NCBI RefSeq assembly: GCF_035658495.1
Contig: NZ_CP141944.1
Coordinates: forward strand, 388,501 to 452,500
Direction: 5' to 3'
From: Novosphingobium sp. RL4
GTDB lineage: Bacteria; Pseudomonadota; Alphaproteobacteria; Sphingomonadales; Sphingomonadaceae
DNA length: 64,000 bases
A program made the translations under genes and the position numbers. The notes under the pieces are model-generated. The model was not told the origin of the DNA and ran no database searches. It was given only the letters and a program-made list of their open reading frames with translations. This document shows, piece by piece, positions 47,319 through 56,200 of this stretch; position 1 is the stretch's first letter; each line of letters starts with the position of its first letter.

Positions 47319-48131
47319 TCAGAAAGGCCGGTCGCCGGCCACCGTCACGCGGAAGCCCGAGCGGACCTCGGGGAAGTAGTCCCATACCGCGAAGTGCTGG
47401 GTGCAGCGATTGTCCCAGAAGGCCACCGAATTCTTCTGCCAGCGAAAGCGGACGTGGAAATTGGCGTCTTTCACATGGTCGAACAGGAAATCGAGCACGG
47501 CCTTGCTCTCGGGGCCGGACAGCTCGTTGATCTTCGTGGTGTAGGACGAGTTCACGAACAGCAGCTTGCGGCCGGTGACCGGATGGGTGCGGATCACCGG
47601 GTGCGAATTGCAGGGGTAGGTCTTGGTCGAATCCGGGAAGATCGCCTTGTAGACGTGGTTGGCGTCGTGAACGGCGGTCAGCGGATCGAGGAAGGCCTTC
47701 ATTGCCGGGGACAGCGCGTCATAGGCCGCATACATGCTGGCAAAGAGCGTATCGCCGCCGTCTTCGGGCAGGGTGTGGATGTGCAGGATCGAACCCATCG
47801 GCGGTTCGGCATCGGCTGAGAGGTCCGAATGCCAGTTTTCGCCCGCGACGAACTTCGAATTCTCGTCGGCATGGATCGCGACGACTTCGGGATGGTCGGG
47901 AAGCCCGGCGACGCCCGAGTGAATCGCCAACCGGCCGAAAGCGCGGCCCAGCGCCTTGTGCGCCTCGTGATCGATATCCTGATCGCGGAAGAACACGACC
48001 TGGTGCTTCATCAGCGCGTCGTGAATCTCGGCGAAGGCCTGGTTGCCGAGCGGCTGGCGCAAGTCGACCCCGAAGATTTCCGCGCCGATGCGCTTGGTCA
48101 GGGGGCGGACGTCGATCAGTTCATAACCCAT
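47319..48131 (-). CDS. TauD/TfdA family Fe(II)/2-oxoglutarate dioxygenase
   Basis: A 270-residue non-haem iron dioxygenase. The facial triad is H-x-D in NWHSDLSADAEPP and a distal His in NRCTQHFAVWDYFPE; the 2-oxoglutarate-binding Arg is in RSGFRVTV. Family members cleave taurine, 2,4-D or related substrates by hydroxylation next to a heteroatom. The substrate here is unknown. ATG 48131 has GGAG 8 nt upstream. A 14-bp hairpin separates it from the amidase gene. Confidence 0.88.
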   Translation of the reverse strand: MGYELIDVRPLTKRIGAEIFGVDLRQPLGNQAFAEIHDALMKHQVVFFRDQDIDHEAHKALGRAFGRLAIHSGVAGLPDHPEVVAIHADENSKFVAGENWHSDLSADAEPPMGSILHIHTLPEDGGDTLFASMYAAYDALSPAMKAFLDPLTAVHDANHVYKAIFPDSTKTYPCNSHPVIRTHPVTGRKLLFVNSSYTTKINELSGPESKAVLDFLFDHVKDANFHVRFRWQKNSVAFWDNRCTQHFAVWDYFPEVRSGFRVTVAGDRPF

Positions 48132-48161
48132 TGTCGGGCTCCGGTTCTTGTCTTCTTGGGC

Positions 48162-48202
48162 ACGCACCGGACGCGGAGTGAGGGCTCTCGCGTCCGGTGC
48201 GT
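48162..48202 (-). other. Intercistronic hairpin between amidase and TauD genes
   Basis: ACGCACCGGACGCG (48162-48175) pairs perfectly with CGCGTCCGGTGCGT (48189-48202) around a 13-nt loop. There is no T-tract on the minus strand, so it looks like an RNA-processing or stability element rather than a terminator. Confidence 0.6.
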
Positions 48203-48208
48203 TCGGTT

Positions 48209-49306
48209 TCATTCGGGATCGCGAACGCTGCCCTTCTCGGGAAAGATGCGGCGTTCGATGCGGCAGTGGATGCCCTGCGTGCCGTCGACCACCTGAGTCA
48301 CGCCGAAGTCGGCAGCGACGCTCATCAGCGAATAGCCGTCGTTGCGCGAAAGGCCCTGATGCTCTGTGAGGAGGTGGAGCATGTCCAGCGAGGCGGACTT
48401 CATCGCCTTGTCCAGATTCTCTCCGAAGCCGTGGACGATCCAGCAATCCGGCGTTTCCAGCAGCGGCGAGGGGAAAGAGAAGTCCTTGCGCAAGATGATC
48501 TGGAACAGCACGTCGAGCGAGGATTCGATCGCGGTGCCGCTGATCTCGCCATCGCCCTGGCTGATGTGGGGGTCGCCGATCGAGAACAGGCCGCCCTTGA
48601 CCTGCACCGGGTAATACATCGTCGCGCCCGCGCCGATGCGCCAGTTATCGATATTGCCGCCGTGAAGGCCGGGGGGAATCGTGCTCACCGCCTCGTTGAC
48701 GGCCGGCGCGACGCCGGCGGTGCCGAGGTGCGGACGGGCCGGGATTGTGATGCCGGGTAGCGCGGTGGAGCGGTCGCATTCCGGGCAATGGGTGATGCGG
48801 CCGGGCACGACATATTTCTCGTCCACGTCATAGGCGTAGAGCGCGCTGGCAGTATTGGCGTTGGGATCGATCTTGTAGATCGTGACGCGCTCGGTCTCGC
48901 CGAACTCCTCGTAGAGATGGCCCCAGTTGGCGGCGAGGTTCGAGCCGTAGTTGAAGCGCGGGCGCATCGCCATGTAGCGCACTTCCAGCATGTCGCCCGG
49001 TTCGGCGCCCTCCACGAAGATCGGGCCGGTCATGATATGGCAACCCGGCGCACGGGTGGCGGGATCGATTTCGGTGAAGATGCGGCGGATGTCATCGTCG
49101 AACATCAGGTCCGGATCGTCGCCGGCATGGTGCGTGACGGCTTGCGCCTGGATCAGGTCGCCGCTCTTCACATAGAGCGCCGGCTTGATCTCGGGCGAGA
49201 AGTAGCCCCAGTGCACCGTTTCCGGCGTGGCCCGAAGATGGTGCAGGGCCGACGGCTGGAGAGCGGCCTCCCTGGCGGGCTCGGGCTTAAGGCTGATCAG
49301 TGCCAT
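48209..49306 (-). CDS. Acetamidase/formamidase family protein
   Basis: A 365-residue FmdA/AmdA family enzyme. Typical segments are TGPIFVEGAEPGDMLEVRY, HGGNIDNWRIGAGATMYYPV, and SIGDPHISQGDGEISGTAIE (each in the order of the family). Members hydrolyse formamide or short aliphatic amides to acid and ammonia. It sits between extradiol and TauD-like dioxygenase genes, so it may act on an amide or formyl-amine released in that pathway; that is inference. Confidence 0.88.
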   Translation of the reverse strand: MALISLKPEPAREAALQPSALHHLRATPETVHWGYFSPEIKPALYVKSGDLIQAQAVTHHAGDDPDLMFDDDIRRIFTEIDPATRAPGCHIMTGPIFVEGAEPGDMLEVRYMAMRPRFNYGSNLAANWGHLYEEFGETERVTIYKIDPNANTASALYAYDVDEKYVVPGRITHCPECDRSTALPGITIPARPHLGTAGVAPAVNEAVSTIPPGLHGGNIDNWRIGAGATMYYPVQVKGGLFSIGDPHISQGDGEISGTAIESSLDVLFQIILRKDFSFPSPLLETPDCWIVHGFGENLDKAMKSASLDMLHLLTEHQGLSRNDGYSLMSVAADFGVTQVVDGTQGIHCRIERRIFPEKGSVRDPE

Positions 49307-49343
49307 CGGAACTCCTGTTGGGAAGGAAATGGGGTGCGGGCGC

Positions 49344-50126
49344 TTATTCGGCGCCGATCAGCACGCTCGTCATGCTGAGCGACTTGTGCTGGATGAAATC
49401 GGGTTCGAAGGTTGCCGCCTCGTCCTCGTGGCGGGCGCCCAGGACGTAGAGCAGCGGCAGGAAATGGTCGGAACTCGGCACCGAGAGCCGGGCGGCATCG
49501 CCCAGTGCCTCGTAGTCGATCACGGTCTGCGGATCGTCGGAGGCGATCGCCTTGCACATCGTGGAGTTGAACTGCTCGGCCCAGGGATAGGGATCGGCGG
49601 CCGGGTTGGCCCAGTCCATCGCCGGCAGGTTGTGGACGATGTTGCCGGTTCCCATGATCAGCACGCCCTCGTCGCGCAGCGGGCGCAGCATGCGGCCGAC
49701 CAGCCAGTGCTCGGCCGCGCTCTTGCCAAGATCCATGCCAAGCTGGATCACCGGAACGTCCGCTTCGGGATAGGCATGGACCAGCACAGACCAGGTGCCG
49801 TGGTCCAGCCCCCAGTTGGCGTCCATGCTCACCGGCATCGGGCTGAGCAGTTCGCGCACGCGTGTCGCCAGTTCCGGATCGCCGGGGGCGGGGTACTGCA
49901 CGTCGAACAGAGCCTGCGGGAAGGCGCCGAAGTCGTGGATCGTGCGCGGCTGGGCCATGGCGGTGACGGCGGTGCCGCGCGTCTGCCAGTGGGCCGAGAT
50001 GCACAGGATTGCGCGCGGCTTGCCGATGCCCTCCGCGATCTGGTTCCAGGTCCGGGTGACGGCGCTCTTTTCCAGCGCCACCATCGGGCTGCCATGTCCG
50101 AAGAAAACGATGGGAAGGCGGCTCAT
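49344..50126 (-). CDS. LigB/DODA-type extradiol dioxygenase
   Basis: A 260-residue class III extradiol ring-cleavage dioxygenase of the YgiD (4,5-DOPA dioxygenase) type. Metal-binding histidines appear in FFGHGSPM, CISAHWQTRG, GLDHGTWSVL and SSDHFLPLLY. It is single-subunit, without a LigA partner. The probable activity is Fe- or Zn-dependent opening of a catechol. It lies 37 nt upstream of the amidase gene. Confidence 0.87.
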   Translation of the reverse strand: MSRLPIVFFGHGSPMVALEKSAVTRTWNQIAEGIGKPRAILCISAHWQTRGTAVTAMAQPRTIHDFGAFPQALFDVQYPAPGDPELATRVRELLSPMPVSMDANWGLDHGTWSVLVHAYPEADVPVIQLGMDLGKSAAEHWLVGRMLRPLRDEGVLIMGTGNIVHNLPAMDWANPAADPYPWAEQFNSTMCKAIASDDPQTVIDYEALGDAARLSVPSSDHFLPLLYVLGARHEDEAATFEPDFIQHKSLSMTSVLIGAE

Positions 50127-50193
50127 TGTGCGTCTGGCTCCGGGTATAGCTTCGATGCGTGCAGGCTATGGAGAAGCGGGGCGGGCGGTCTTG

Positions 50194-50226
50194 CGGCGGC
50201 GCGCACAAGAACTTGTCGCGCCGCCG
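50194..50226 (-). terminator. Hairpin between VOC and extradiol dioxygenase genes
   Basis: CGGCGGCGCG (50194-50203) pairs with CGCGCCGCCG (50217-50226); after a single bulged C, ACAAG pairs with CTTGT. No T-tract follows on the minus strand. It may attenuate or stabilise rather than stop transcription. Confidence 0.45.
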
Positions 50227-50239
50227 TGGAAGCCCCTGC

Positions 50240-50725
50240 CTATTCGCGCGTGTAGTCCTCGGGAATCTGCGGATTCTCGCCGGCCTTGCCCCACAGCAGT
50301 ATCTCGTTGCCCCAGGGATCGGCGAAGGCGTGGTTGTAGCCGTTGAATTCCTTCCAGTAATGGTTGCGCCAGAGCACCTTGCCGCCCAGCTTTTCGGCGG
50401 TGGCGAGAATGCGTTCGGGGCTGTCGTCGTCGCCGATCAGCACCCAGATGCGCGCCTTGCGGCCATCGGTGGACAAGGTGCGCGGCTCCACGCCTTCGGG
50501 ATTCGGGTGCGGGCGGGCGTTGTTCGCGTCGAACACGCCGAGGTGGAGGTTGCCGATCTGGCTGTCCGACCCGTCCTTGTTCTGGAAGAAGCCGCCAGGG
50601 ACCATGCGGTGGTAGATACCGTGCGGGCGCGCGTCGTTTTCCCAGCCGAAGACTTCCGCATAGAATTCGCCGGCCTTGGCGGGATCGTCGGTGGCGAAGT
50701 CGACGAAGATGAGGGTGTTGGTCAT
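50240..50725 (-). CDS. VOC (glyoxalase/bleomycin resistance) superfamily protein
   Basis: A 161-residue vicinal-oxygen-chelate fold protein. LIFVDFATDDPAKAGEFYAEVFGWE opens the first beta-alpha-beta-beta-beta unit (in parts), and FADPWGNEILLWG closes the second. Family members include extradiol dioxygenases, isomerases and resistance proteins; nothing here fixes the reaction. It lies downstream of the Rieske gene but is separated by a strong terminator. Confidence 0.8.
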   Translation of the reverse strand: MTNTLIFVDFATDDPAKAGEFYAEVFGWENDARPHGIYHRMVPGGFFQNKDGSDSQIGNLHLGVFDANNARPHPNPEGVEPRTLSTDGRKARIWVLIGDDDSPERILATAEKLGGKVLWRNHYWKEFNGYNHAFADPWGNEILLWGKAGENPQIPEDYTRE

Positions 50726-50840
50726 GTAGGCGTGCTCCCGTTGGTATGGAGACAGGCCTAGCCGGTAGGTTTGCGGACGCTCGCCATGCCGCGCACGAAT
50801 CGTTGATTCCTCGCGCCTGCCCGGAAGCGCGGATAAAAAG

Positions 50841-50869
50841 GCGGCGCCCGGTACGAGACCGGACGCCGC
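50841..50869 (-). terminator. Terminator after the Rieske oxygenase gene
   Basis: GCGGCGCCCGGT (50841-50852) pairs with 50858-50869 with one internal mismatch, and on the minus strand CTTTTT follows immediately. Confidence 0.88.
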
Positions 50870-50906
50870 AGACCGTCGGGAATGGGTGACGGTAAAACTC
50901 TGTAAA

Positions 50907-52121
50907 TCAGGCGCGCAGGCGGGTGACCGGGGCAGCCAAAGGTTTCTGGGGCCCGCGGCGGCGGTCCCATTCGCGGCGATAGCGCTCCACCAGCCAGACG
51001 TTGAGCAGGCGCTGGGCCCCCTCCTGCCAGGAGTAGCGACCGCGCGGCGCGAACTTCGAGCGCAGGCCCTGCTGGACCAGCTCGTCGACGTGGAAGTCCT
51101 GGCTGACGATCTCCTCGACCGCTGTGTCGTTCATCTTCATCTTCAGCTCGAACAGCGGATCGTCCATGGCCTCGGGCACCATCAGCGTGCCGATGGTCAG
51201 GGCGTGCGACTGGGCCGAGCGCGGGTCCATGATGAGATAGAGCACGGTGTCGTTCAGCACGACCAGCGAGAGGCTGGGCGGCAGGTTCACGAAGAGGAGC
51301 CGGTTCTGCTCCTCCTCGGTAAGCTTGGGGAACACCGGGAAGACCGACTTCTGCGTGGCGTTGAAGGCGGCGTTCTTGTGAAGCGTGCCGTTGAGCCGGT
51401 AATAGCCCGCCGAATCTTCCGGCACTTCGGGGAAAGTGGCGAGCCCGCTCGGGATGAAGTCGTGCAGCGGCCCTGCGTGCAGGCGGCTGGCGTGGTAGCC
51501 GTCGTTGTTGTTCTCCAGCATGACTTTCCAGTTCCAGGGGAACACGGTGGCTTCCTCTGGACGCGGCCCGCGCAGGTTCGCGAAGTCATAGTTGGCGACG
51601 ACATCCTCCAGCCCGGAAAGGCGCGGGGTCAGCGGCTCGGCTTCGGGGTCGAGGTTGATGAAGACGAAGCCGTGCCAGATCTCGTGCCGGATTTCCGGCA
51701 GGCTGGCGGCCTTCTTGTCGAAATTGCAGGTGCGGTTCATCGCCGGTGCGCCGACGAGCGTGCCGTCCAGATCGTAGGTCCAGTGATGATAGGGGCAGAC
51801 GAAGGCGCGGGCATTGCCGTGACCCTCCGCCACCAGCATGGCGCGGTGCTGGCAGACCGCCGAAAGCGCCTTGACGGTGCCGTCGCGCGTTTTGGTGACG
51901 ATGATCGGCTCGTCCGCGCGGGTCACGGTGAAGAAGTCACCGGGCTTTTCCAGCCACTCGGCACGGCCGACGCAGAGCCATTCGTGCTCGAACAGGGCAG
52001 CTTTCTCGAAGTGGTGGAATTCCTCGTCGGTATAGCAGGCCGGAGGCAGCGTGTCGGCTTCGAGCGTGTCCTTGATGGAACTGCCAAGGCTGTCGAAGAA
52101 CTGATCGTTGAGTAGAGTCAT
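50907..52121 (-). CDS. Rieske aromatic ring-hydroxylating oxygenase, alpha subunit
   Basis: A 404-residue oxygenase alpha subunit. The Rieske [2Fe-2S] motif is CQHRAM...CPYHHW around residues 88-110. The mononuclear iron site is in ENNNDGYHASRLH near residue 195. The length and single-subunit look suggest an oxygenase of the phthalate/benzoate-like alpha group. No reductase, ferredoxin or beta subunit is encoded nearby. ATG 52121 has AGGCAGGA upstream. It is flanked by terminators, so it is probably monocistronic. Confidence 0.9.
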   Translation of the reverse strand: MTLLNDQFFDSLGSSIKDTLEADTLPPACYTDEEFHHFEKAALFEHEWLCVGRAEWLEKPGDFFTVTRADEPIIVTKTRDGTVKALSAVCQHRAMLVAEGHGNARAFVCPYHHWTYDLDGTLVGAPAMNRTCNFDKKAASLPEIRHEIWHGFVFINLDPEAEPLTPRLSGLEDVVANYDFANLRGPRPEEATVFPWNWKVMLENNNDGYHASRLHAGPLHDFIPSGLATFPEVPEDSAGYYRLNGTLHKNAAFNATQKSVFPVFPKLTEEEQNRLLFVNLPPSLSLVVLNDTVLYLIMDPRSAQSHALTIGTLMVPEAMDDPLFELKMKMNDTAVEEIVSQDFHVDELVQQGLRSKFAPRGRYSWQEGAQRLLNVWLVERYRREWDRRRGPQKPLAAPVTRLRA

Positions 52122-52285
52122 TCCTGCCTGATCCCCGTATCGGTGAGACCGGGGAGAACGCCGTGCGTCCTCCCGCAACAGGGGGAGACTAGCGGGTGCC
52201 GCAGGGCAGGGCTTTGCACTGGGCGCAGTGACTTTTGGCAGGAATGGACACCGCTCTGCGAAGTCCGCTTCAAAAAAATGCAAAA

Positions 52286-52318
52286 GCCACCCGAAGCGAC
52301 TACCGCGCTTCGGGTGGC
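52286..52318 (-). terminator. Terminator after the MFS transporter gene
   Basis: GCCACCCGAAGCG (52286-52298) pairs over 13 bp with 52306-52318. On the minus strand TTTTGCATTTTTTT follows the stem. Confidence 0.93.
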
Positions 52319-52340
52319 GTTCACTTCCGGCGGGAACTGC

Positions 52341-53606
52341 TTATTCGGCCGGGACCATTCCGTCTTCGTCGATCGCGGCTGGCTGCGGGGCGGCTGGTGC
52401 GGGGCGATAGACCGGCGCACGCAGGAACAGCACCGCAACGATCGTGGCGGCAGCCAGCAGCAGGGCAAACACGAGGATGGCCAGCGAATAGCCGCCGGTC
52501 ACGTCGGCGATCCGGCCGGCACCGATCGGGCCGAGGACCGCAAGGGTCGTTGCCGTGGTGGCCATGGCGGTCATATCGCCGGCGATGCCGGCGCCGAAGT
52601 AGCGCAGGAGGAGGATATGGGCCGAGAGCCAGGCCATGCCCCAGCCCAGTCCGAACAGCGTGGCGGCTGCCGTGGCGACAAGCACCATCGAGGCGGACCA
52701 CAGCAATGCCATGGCCAGGGCCTGCAGGGCGAGTCCCGCTACAAGAATGCGGCGCGGGTCGATGCGTTCGCACAGGGTGCCGGTCAGCCCCTTGGCGCCG
52801 GTGCCGGCAAAGGCCAGCAGGCTCATGGCGATCGCGCCGGGCGCGGCGCCTTCGCCGAGGTTGGCGATGTGAGCCACGAGAATGGAGTGCGCCGAAGTGA
52901 CCGCCGTCTGCACCACCGTCATGATGAGGGCGAGAATCAGGAAGCTCGGGGTCATCAGCGCCTGCTTCACGGTCCACACGCTGTTCTGCGCCGGGGCGGC
53001 CTGCTCATGGCCCGCGCCCTTGACCTGCTCGACGCTTTCCACCTTCACCGCGTCGCGGATGCAGGCGAGGCAGATCAGGCCGAGGATGAGGGCGCTTACG
53101 GACATGACCAGCCAGTGCAGGCGCCAGTCGCCGGTCAGGCCGACGATGCCGCCGACGATCAGGGGGCCGACGATGCCGCCTGCCGCGCCGGTCATGAAGT
53201 AGAAGCCGATCATCCGCGAGGAGGTGCGCGGGAACCATGTCGCCAGCAGGTAGACGGCGGGCGAGGGAGCGACGAGCGAGAAGCCGATGCCCATCAGCGT
53301 GGTGGCCACGAAGAACAGCGTCAGGTGCTCGATCTGCGAAGCGATGAAGAACCCGGCGGCAAGGGTGAGGCAGCCCGCAAACATCGTCAGCCGGGTGCCG
53401 ATGGATTTCATCAGCAGCGGCGGCAGCGGGCTGGCGAGACCACAGGCGAGCCCGAGCAGCGAGAAGCTGAGCCCCGCGGCCGCCTTCGACCAGCCGAGCT
53501 GCGCCACCATCGTATAGAGCACATAGCCGAGAGAGGTGAAGGTCGTCGCCGTCACGAAGAAGAACCCCAGCGAGGCGGCGAACATGACGAGGGCACTGCG
53601 CGGCAT
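52341..53606 (-). CDS. Major facilitator superfamily transporter
   Basis: A 421-residue membrane protein with about 12 transmembrane helices and a mid-protein loop (ACIRDAVKVESVEQVKG). It is of the general oxalate/formate- or monocarboxylate-antiporter-like type (FFFVTATTFTSLGYVLYTMVAQLGWS). It probably moves an organic acid across the inner membrane, possibly the substrate of the neighbouring oxygenases. AGGAG lies 8 nt before ATG 53606. Confidence 0.85.
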   Translation of the reverse strand: MPRSALVMFAASLGFFFVTATTFTSLGYVLYTMVAQLGWSKAAAGLSFSLLGLACGLASPLPPLLMKSIGTRLTMFAGCLTLAAGFFIASQIEHLTLFFVATTLMGIGFSLVAPSPAVYLLATWFPRTSSRMIGFYFMTGAAGGIVGPLIVGGIVGLTGDWRLHWLVMSVSALILGLICLACIRDAVKVESVEQVKGAGHEQAAPAQNSVWTVKQALMTPSFLILALIMTVVQTAVTSAHSILVAHIANLGEGAAPGAIAMSLLAFAGTGAKGLTGTLCERIDPRRILVAGLALQALAMALLWSASMVLVATAAATLFGLGWGMAWLSAHILLLRYFGAGIAGDMTAMATTATTLAVLGPIGAGRIADVTGGYSLAILVFALLLAAATIVAVLFLRAPVYRPAPAAPQPAAIDEDGMVPAE

Positions 53607-53756
53607 TGCTACTCCTGCGGGCTCCGTCCGGATGGAATCGCCGGACTGACACGCCGTGCAGGCTCTCATGCTGCGGCTGCACACTCTTGATGACCTGCGC
53701 CTAGATAGTTGATCGAGGCTGCGGAACAAGGATCGGCGGCACTTTGTCCGAAAAGG

Positions 53757-53790
53757 AAAGGGCGCGGAGACCGAAGCCTCCGCGCCCTTT
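53757..53790 (-). terminator. Terminator after the TonB receptor gene
   Basis: AAAGGGCGCGGAG (53757-53769) pairs perfectly with CTCCGCGCCCTTT (53778-53790); CCTTTTCGG follows on the minus strand. Confidence 0.88.
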
Positions 53791-53818
53791 GCCGTTCCCG
53801 CGACCCTTTCGGGCCGGA

Positions 53819-56200
53819 TCAGAACTTGTAGCCGACCGAAAGGATCACCTGACGCGGCGGAATGAAGGTCTCCATCACCTGGGCGCTGCCGTAGGGGTCG
53901 GAGAAGCGCGAGTTCACGCCGTTCTTATCGAAGAGATTGACGACGCGCAGGGTGACGTTGGTGTTGGTGTCCTGGGGTTCGTACTTCAGCATCAGGTTGA
54001 CCTGCGTGTACGAGGGCGTGATGTCGACATCGCCTTCGTTGAACAGGCGGTACTGGTACTTGCCCCGGTAGATCAGCTGGGCACGGGCGGTCAGTTCGCC
54101 CGGACCGACCTGACCGTTCCAGGTCGCGGCCACATTGCCCTGCCAGCGCGGCAGCTTGGGGATGCGGTTACCCTTGATATCCTCCCGCGCGGCATCGCGT
54201 GCCGCCACGGCGGCGGCGAAGTTGGTCCAGAACAGGTAGTCGGGATAGCCCGCCGCGTTCTGGGCATTGGCGGCGTTGGTCGGATCGAGCGCGAGGTAGT
54301 GCGACGTGAATTCGCCCTCCAGATAGGACATCGAGGCGTCGAAGCGCAGTCCTTCGGTGGGAATGTAGGAGCCTTCGAGTTCGAGGCCGTAGACACGCGC
54401 CTTGGGGGCGTTGCTGATGCCCTCGCCGTAAAGGATCGGGTCTTCCTCCAGGAACTGCATGTTGCGATAGTTGTAGAGGAAGGCCGAACCGTTGATCTGG
54501 AGCGTATCGCCCAGGAACCGGTTCTTGGTGCCGATCTCGAACGAGTCGACGGTTTCCTGCTTGTAGGTCGGCAGGATCGAGTAGCTGTTGCCTGCGGAAG
54601 CGGAAGAGTTGATGCCCCCCGGCTTGAAGCCGCGCGTCCAGCTTGCATAGACCATGTTGTTTGGCGTGATCTGGTAATCCAGCGCGACCTTGCCGGTCCA
54701 TGCATCGCCCTTGCGGCCTCCCGTGGAGGAAGGCTGGAGATAGGCGCCCGAGGTCTGGCTGGAAGTGCCGCCGGACATGCTGTCGAACATGCCGGTGGCC
54801 TTGTCGTGGTTGTATCGCACGCCGGCGGTCAGCTTGAGCTGGCTGGTGAGATCGTAGGTGCCCTGTGCGAAGAAGGCGTAAAGATCGCGCTTGATCGAGG
54901 ACAGCTCGGCATAAGTCAGGTTTTCGATCGCGGGATCGTTCCAGGCCGTGCTGGTGGGCAGCGCCGGGGAAAGGATGTCGCCGGTCGAACCGCGGTATTC
55001 GTTGATGTACTGGCTGTTCTTGGAGTGCAGGTAGACCCCGCCGAGAACCCAGTTGAACGGGCCGCTGCCGTTGGAGGTCAGGTTGAGCTCCTGGCTCCAG
55101 CTCTTGGTGTCCGATTCCCACAGCGGCACATGGTCGTAGGCCACGCCGGTGAAGCTGATCGGGTTGTAGGTGTTCTGGAAGAACGTTTCGGTGTCGAGGC
55201 CGTCCGAATCCCACGCCTGTTCGGAATGGAGCTTCTGGTAGCCGGTGATCGACTTGATCGTGGCGAACGGCGTCTCCCACTTCACCACGCCGGTATAGAG
55301 CTGCGTCTTGACCTTGGAGCGCCCCGGATAGTCCTGCGTCAGTACGCGCGGATCGGTTTCGGGATCGAGGATGTTCTTCTGGGCGGGGCCGTTGGTCTCG
55401 CTGTTGAACTGCACCGTGTTCAGCACGACCGAGAAGTTCGAGGCAGGCTGCCACTTGGCGCCGAGACGCCAGCCGGTCTCGTCCTGATCGTCGAGGTCGT
55501 ACTTTTCTACACCGGGCACCTTGGTGGCATAGGCGTAGCCGTCATGCTTGGTGTACTGGAAGGCGCCGCGCACCGCGAGGGTGCTGGACAGGGGCACGTT
55601 CACCGCGCCCGAGCCCTCCATGTAGTTGTAGTTGCCGATCCCGGCGTTGAGATTGCCGCTCAGGCTCTCGGTGCTCGGCTCGATCGATACGACGTTGATG
55701 GTGCCGCCGGTCGATCCCTGTCCGAACAGGGTGCCCTGTGGACCGCGCAGTACCTCGACTTGCGCCACGTCGATGAAGGCCGCGCTCGCGGCGATCGAGT
55801 TGAAGATGTAGACGCCGTCGATGTGATAGGAGACACCCGGCTGGGTGTTGGTGTTCTCGGGCGTTTCCGAACCGATGCCGCGGATCGAGATGATGCGCTC
55901 GCCGCCGCCGCTGCGGGCGACCACGAGACCGGGAACCGTACCGTTGAGGCCGGTAATGTCGTTGATGTTCGAGGCCTTGAGCGTTTCGGCGGTGATGGCG
56001 CTGACCGAAAGCGGCGCCTGTTGCAGGCTGACGTCGCGGCGCTCGGCAGTGACGACGATATCGGTAAGGCCTTCGGACGGCGCGGCGGCAGCGGTGGCTG
56101 CTGCTGCTGCGGCTTCCTCGGCGTGCGCGCTGCCCGATGCGAACGCGAGGAGAGAAACGCTCGAGGCGAGCGCGTAGGCGATTCGTGACTTGCTGATCAT
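53819..56200 (-). CDS. TonB-dependent receptor (catabolic island)
   Basis: A 793-residue outer-membrane receptor. The signal peptide ends ...ASGSAHA. A TonB box-like DIVVTAERR precedes the plug (INDITGLNGTVPGLVV, ISIRGIGSETPENTN, VEVLRGPQGTLFGQGSTGGTINVV in parts). The barrel ends LSVGYKF with the terminal aromatic expected of outer-membrane beta-barrels. This receptor type is abundant in sphingomonads and usually imports aromatic or complex substrates. The MFS and oxygenase genes that follow suggest it brings in their substrate (inference). RBS GGGGAG. Confidence 0.92.
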   Translation of the reverse strand: MISKSRIAYALASSVSLLAFASGSAHAEEAAAAAATAAAAPSEGLTDIVVTAERRDVSLQQAPLSVSAITAETLKASNINDITGLNGTVPGLVVARSGGGERIISIRGIGSETPENTNTQPGVSYHIDGVYIFNSIAASAAFIDVAQVEVLRGPQGTLFGQGSTGGTINVVSIEPSTESLSGNLNAGIGNYNYMEGSGAVNVPLSSTLAVRGAFQYTKHDGYAYATKVPGVEKYDLDDQDETGWRLGAKWQPASNFSVVLNTVQFNSETNGPAQKNILDPETDPRVLTQDYPGRSKVKTQLYTGVVKWETPFATIKSITGYQKLHSEQAWDSDGLDTETFFQNTYNPISFTGVAYDHVPLWESDTKSWSQELNLTSNGSGPFNWVLGGVYLHSKNSQYINEYRGSTGDILSPALPTSTAWNDPAIENLTYAELSSIKRDLYAFFAQGTYDLTSQLKLTAGVRYNHDKATGMFDSMSGGTSSQTSGAYLQPSSTGGRKGDAWTGKVALDYQITPNNMVYASWTRGFKPGGINSSASAGNSYSILPTYKQETVDSFEIGTKNRFLGDTLQINGSAFLYNYRNMQFLEEDPILYGEGISNAPKARVYGLELEGSYIPTEGLRFDASMSYLEGEFTSHYLALDPTNAANAQNAAGYPDYLFWTNFAAAVAARDAAREDIKGNRIPKLPRWQGNVAATWNGQVGPGELTARAQLIYRGKYQYRLFNEGDVDITPSYTQVNLMLKYEPQDTNTNVTLRVVNLFDKNGVNSRFSDPYGSAQVMETFIPPRQVILSVGYKF

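Noticed and set aside
53744..56188. 814-codon plus-strand frame over the island TonB receptor
   Set aside because: Antisense to a full receptor and includes its terminator; not a gene.
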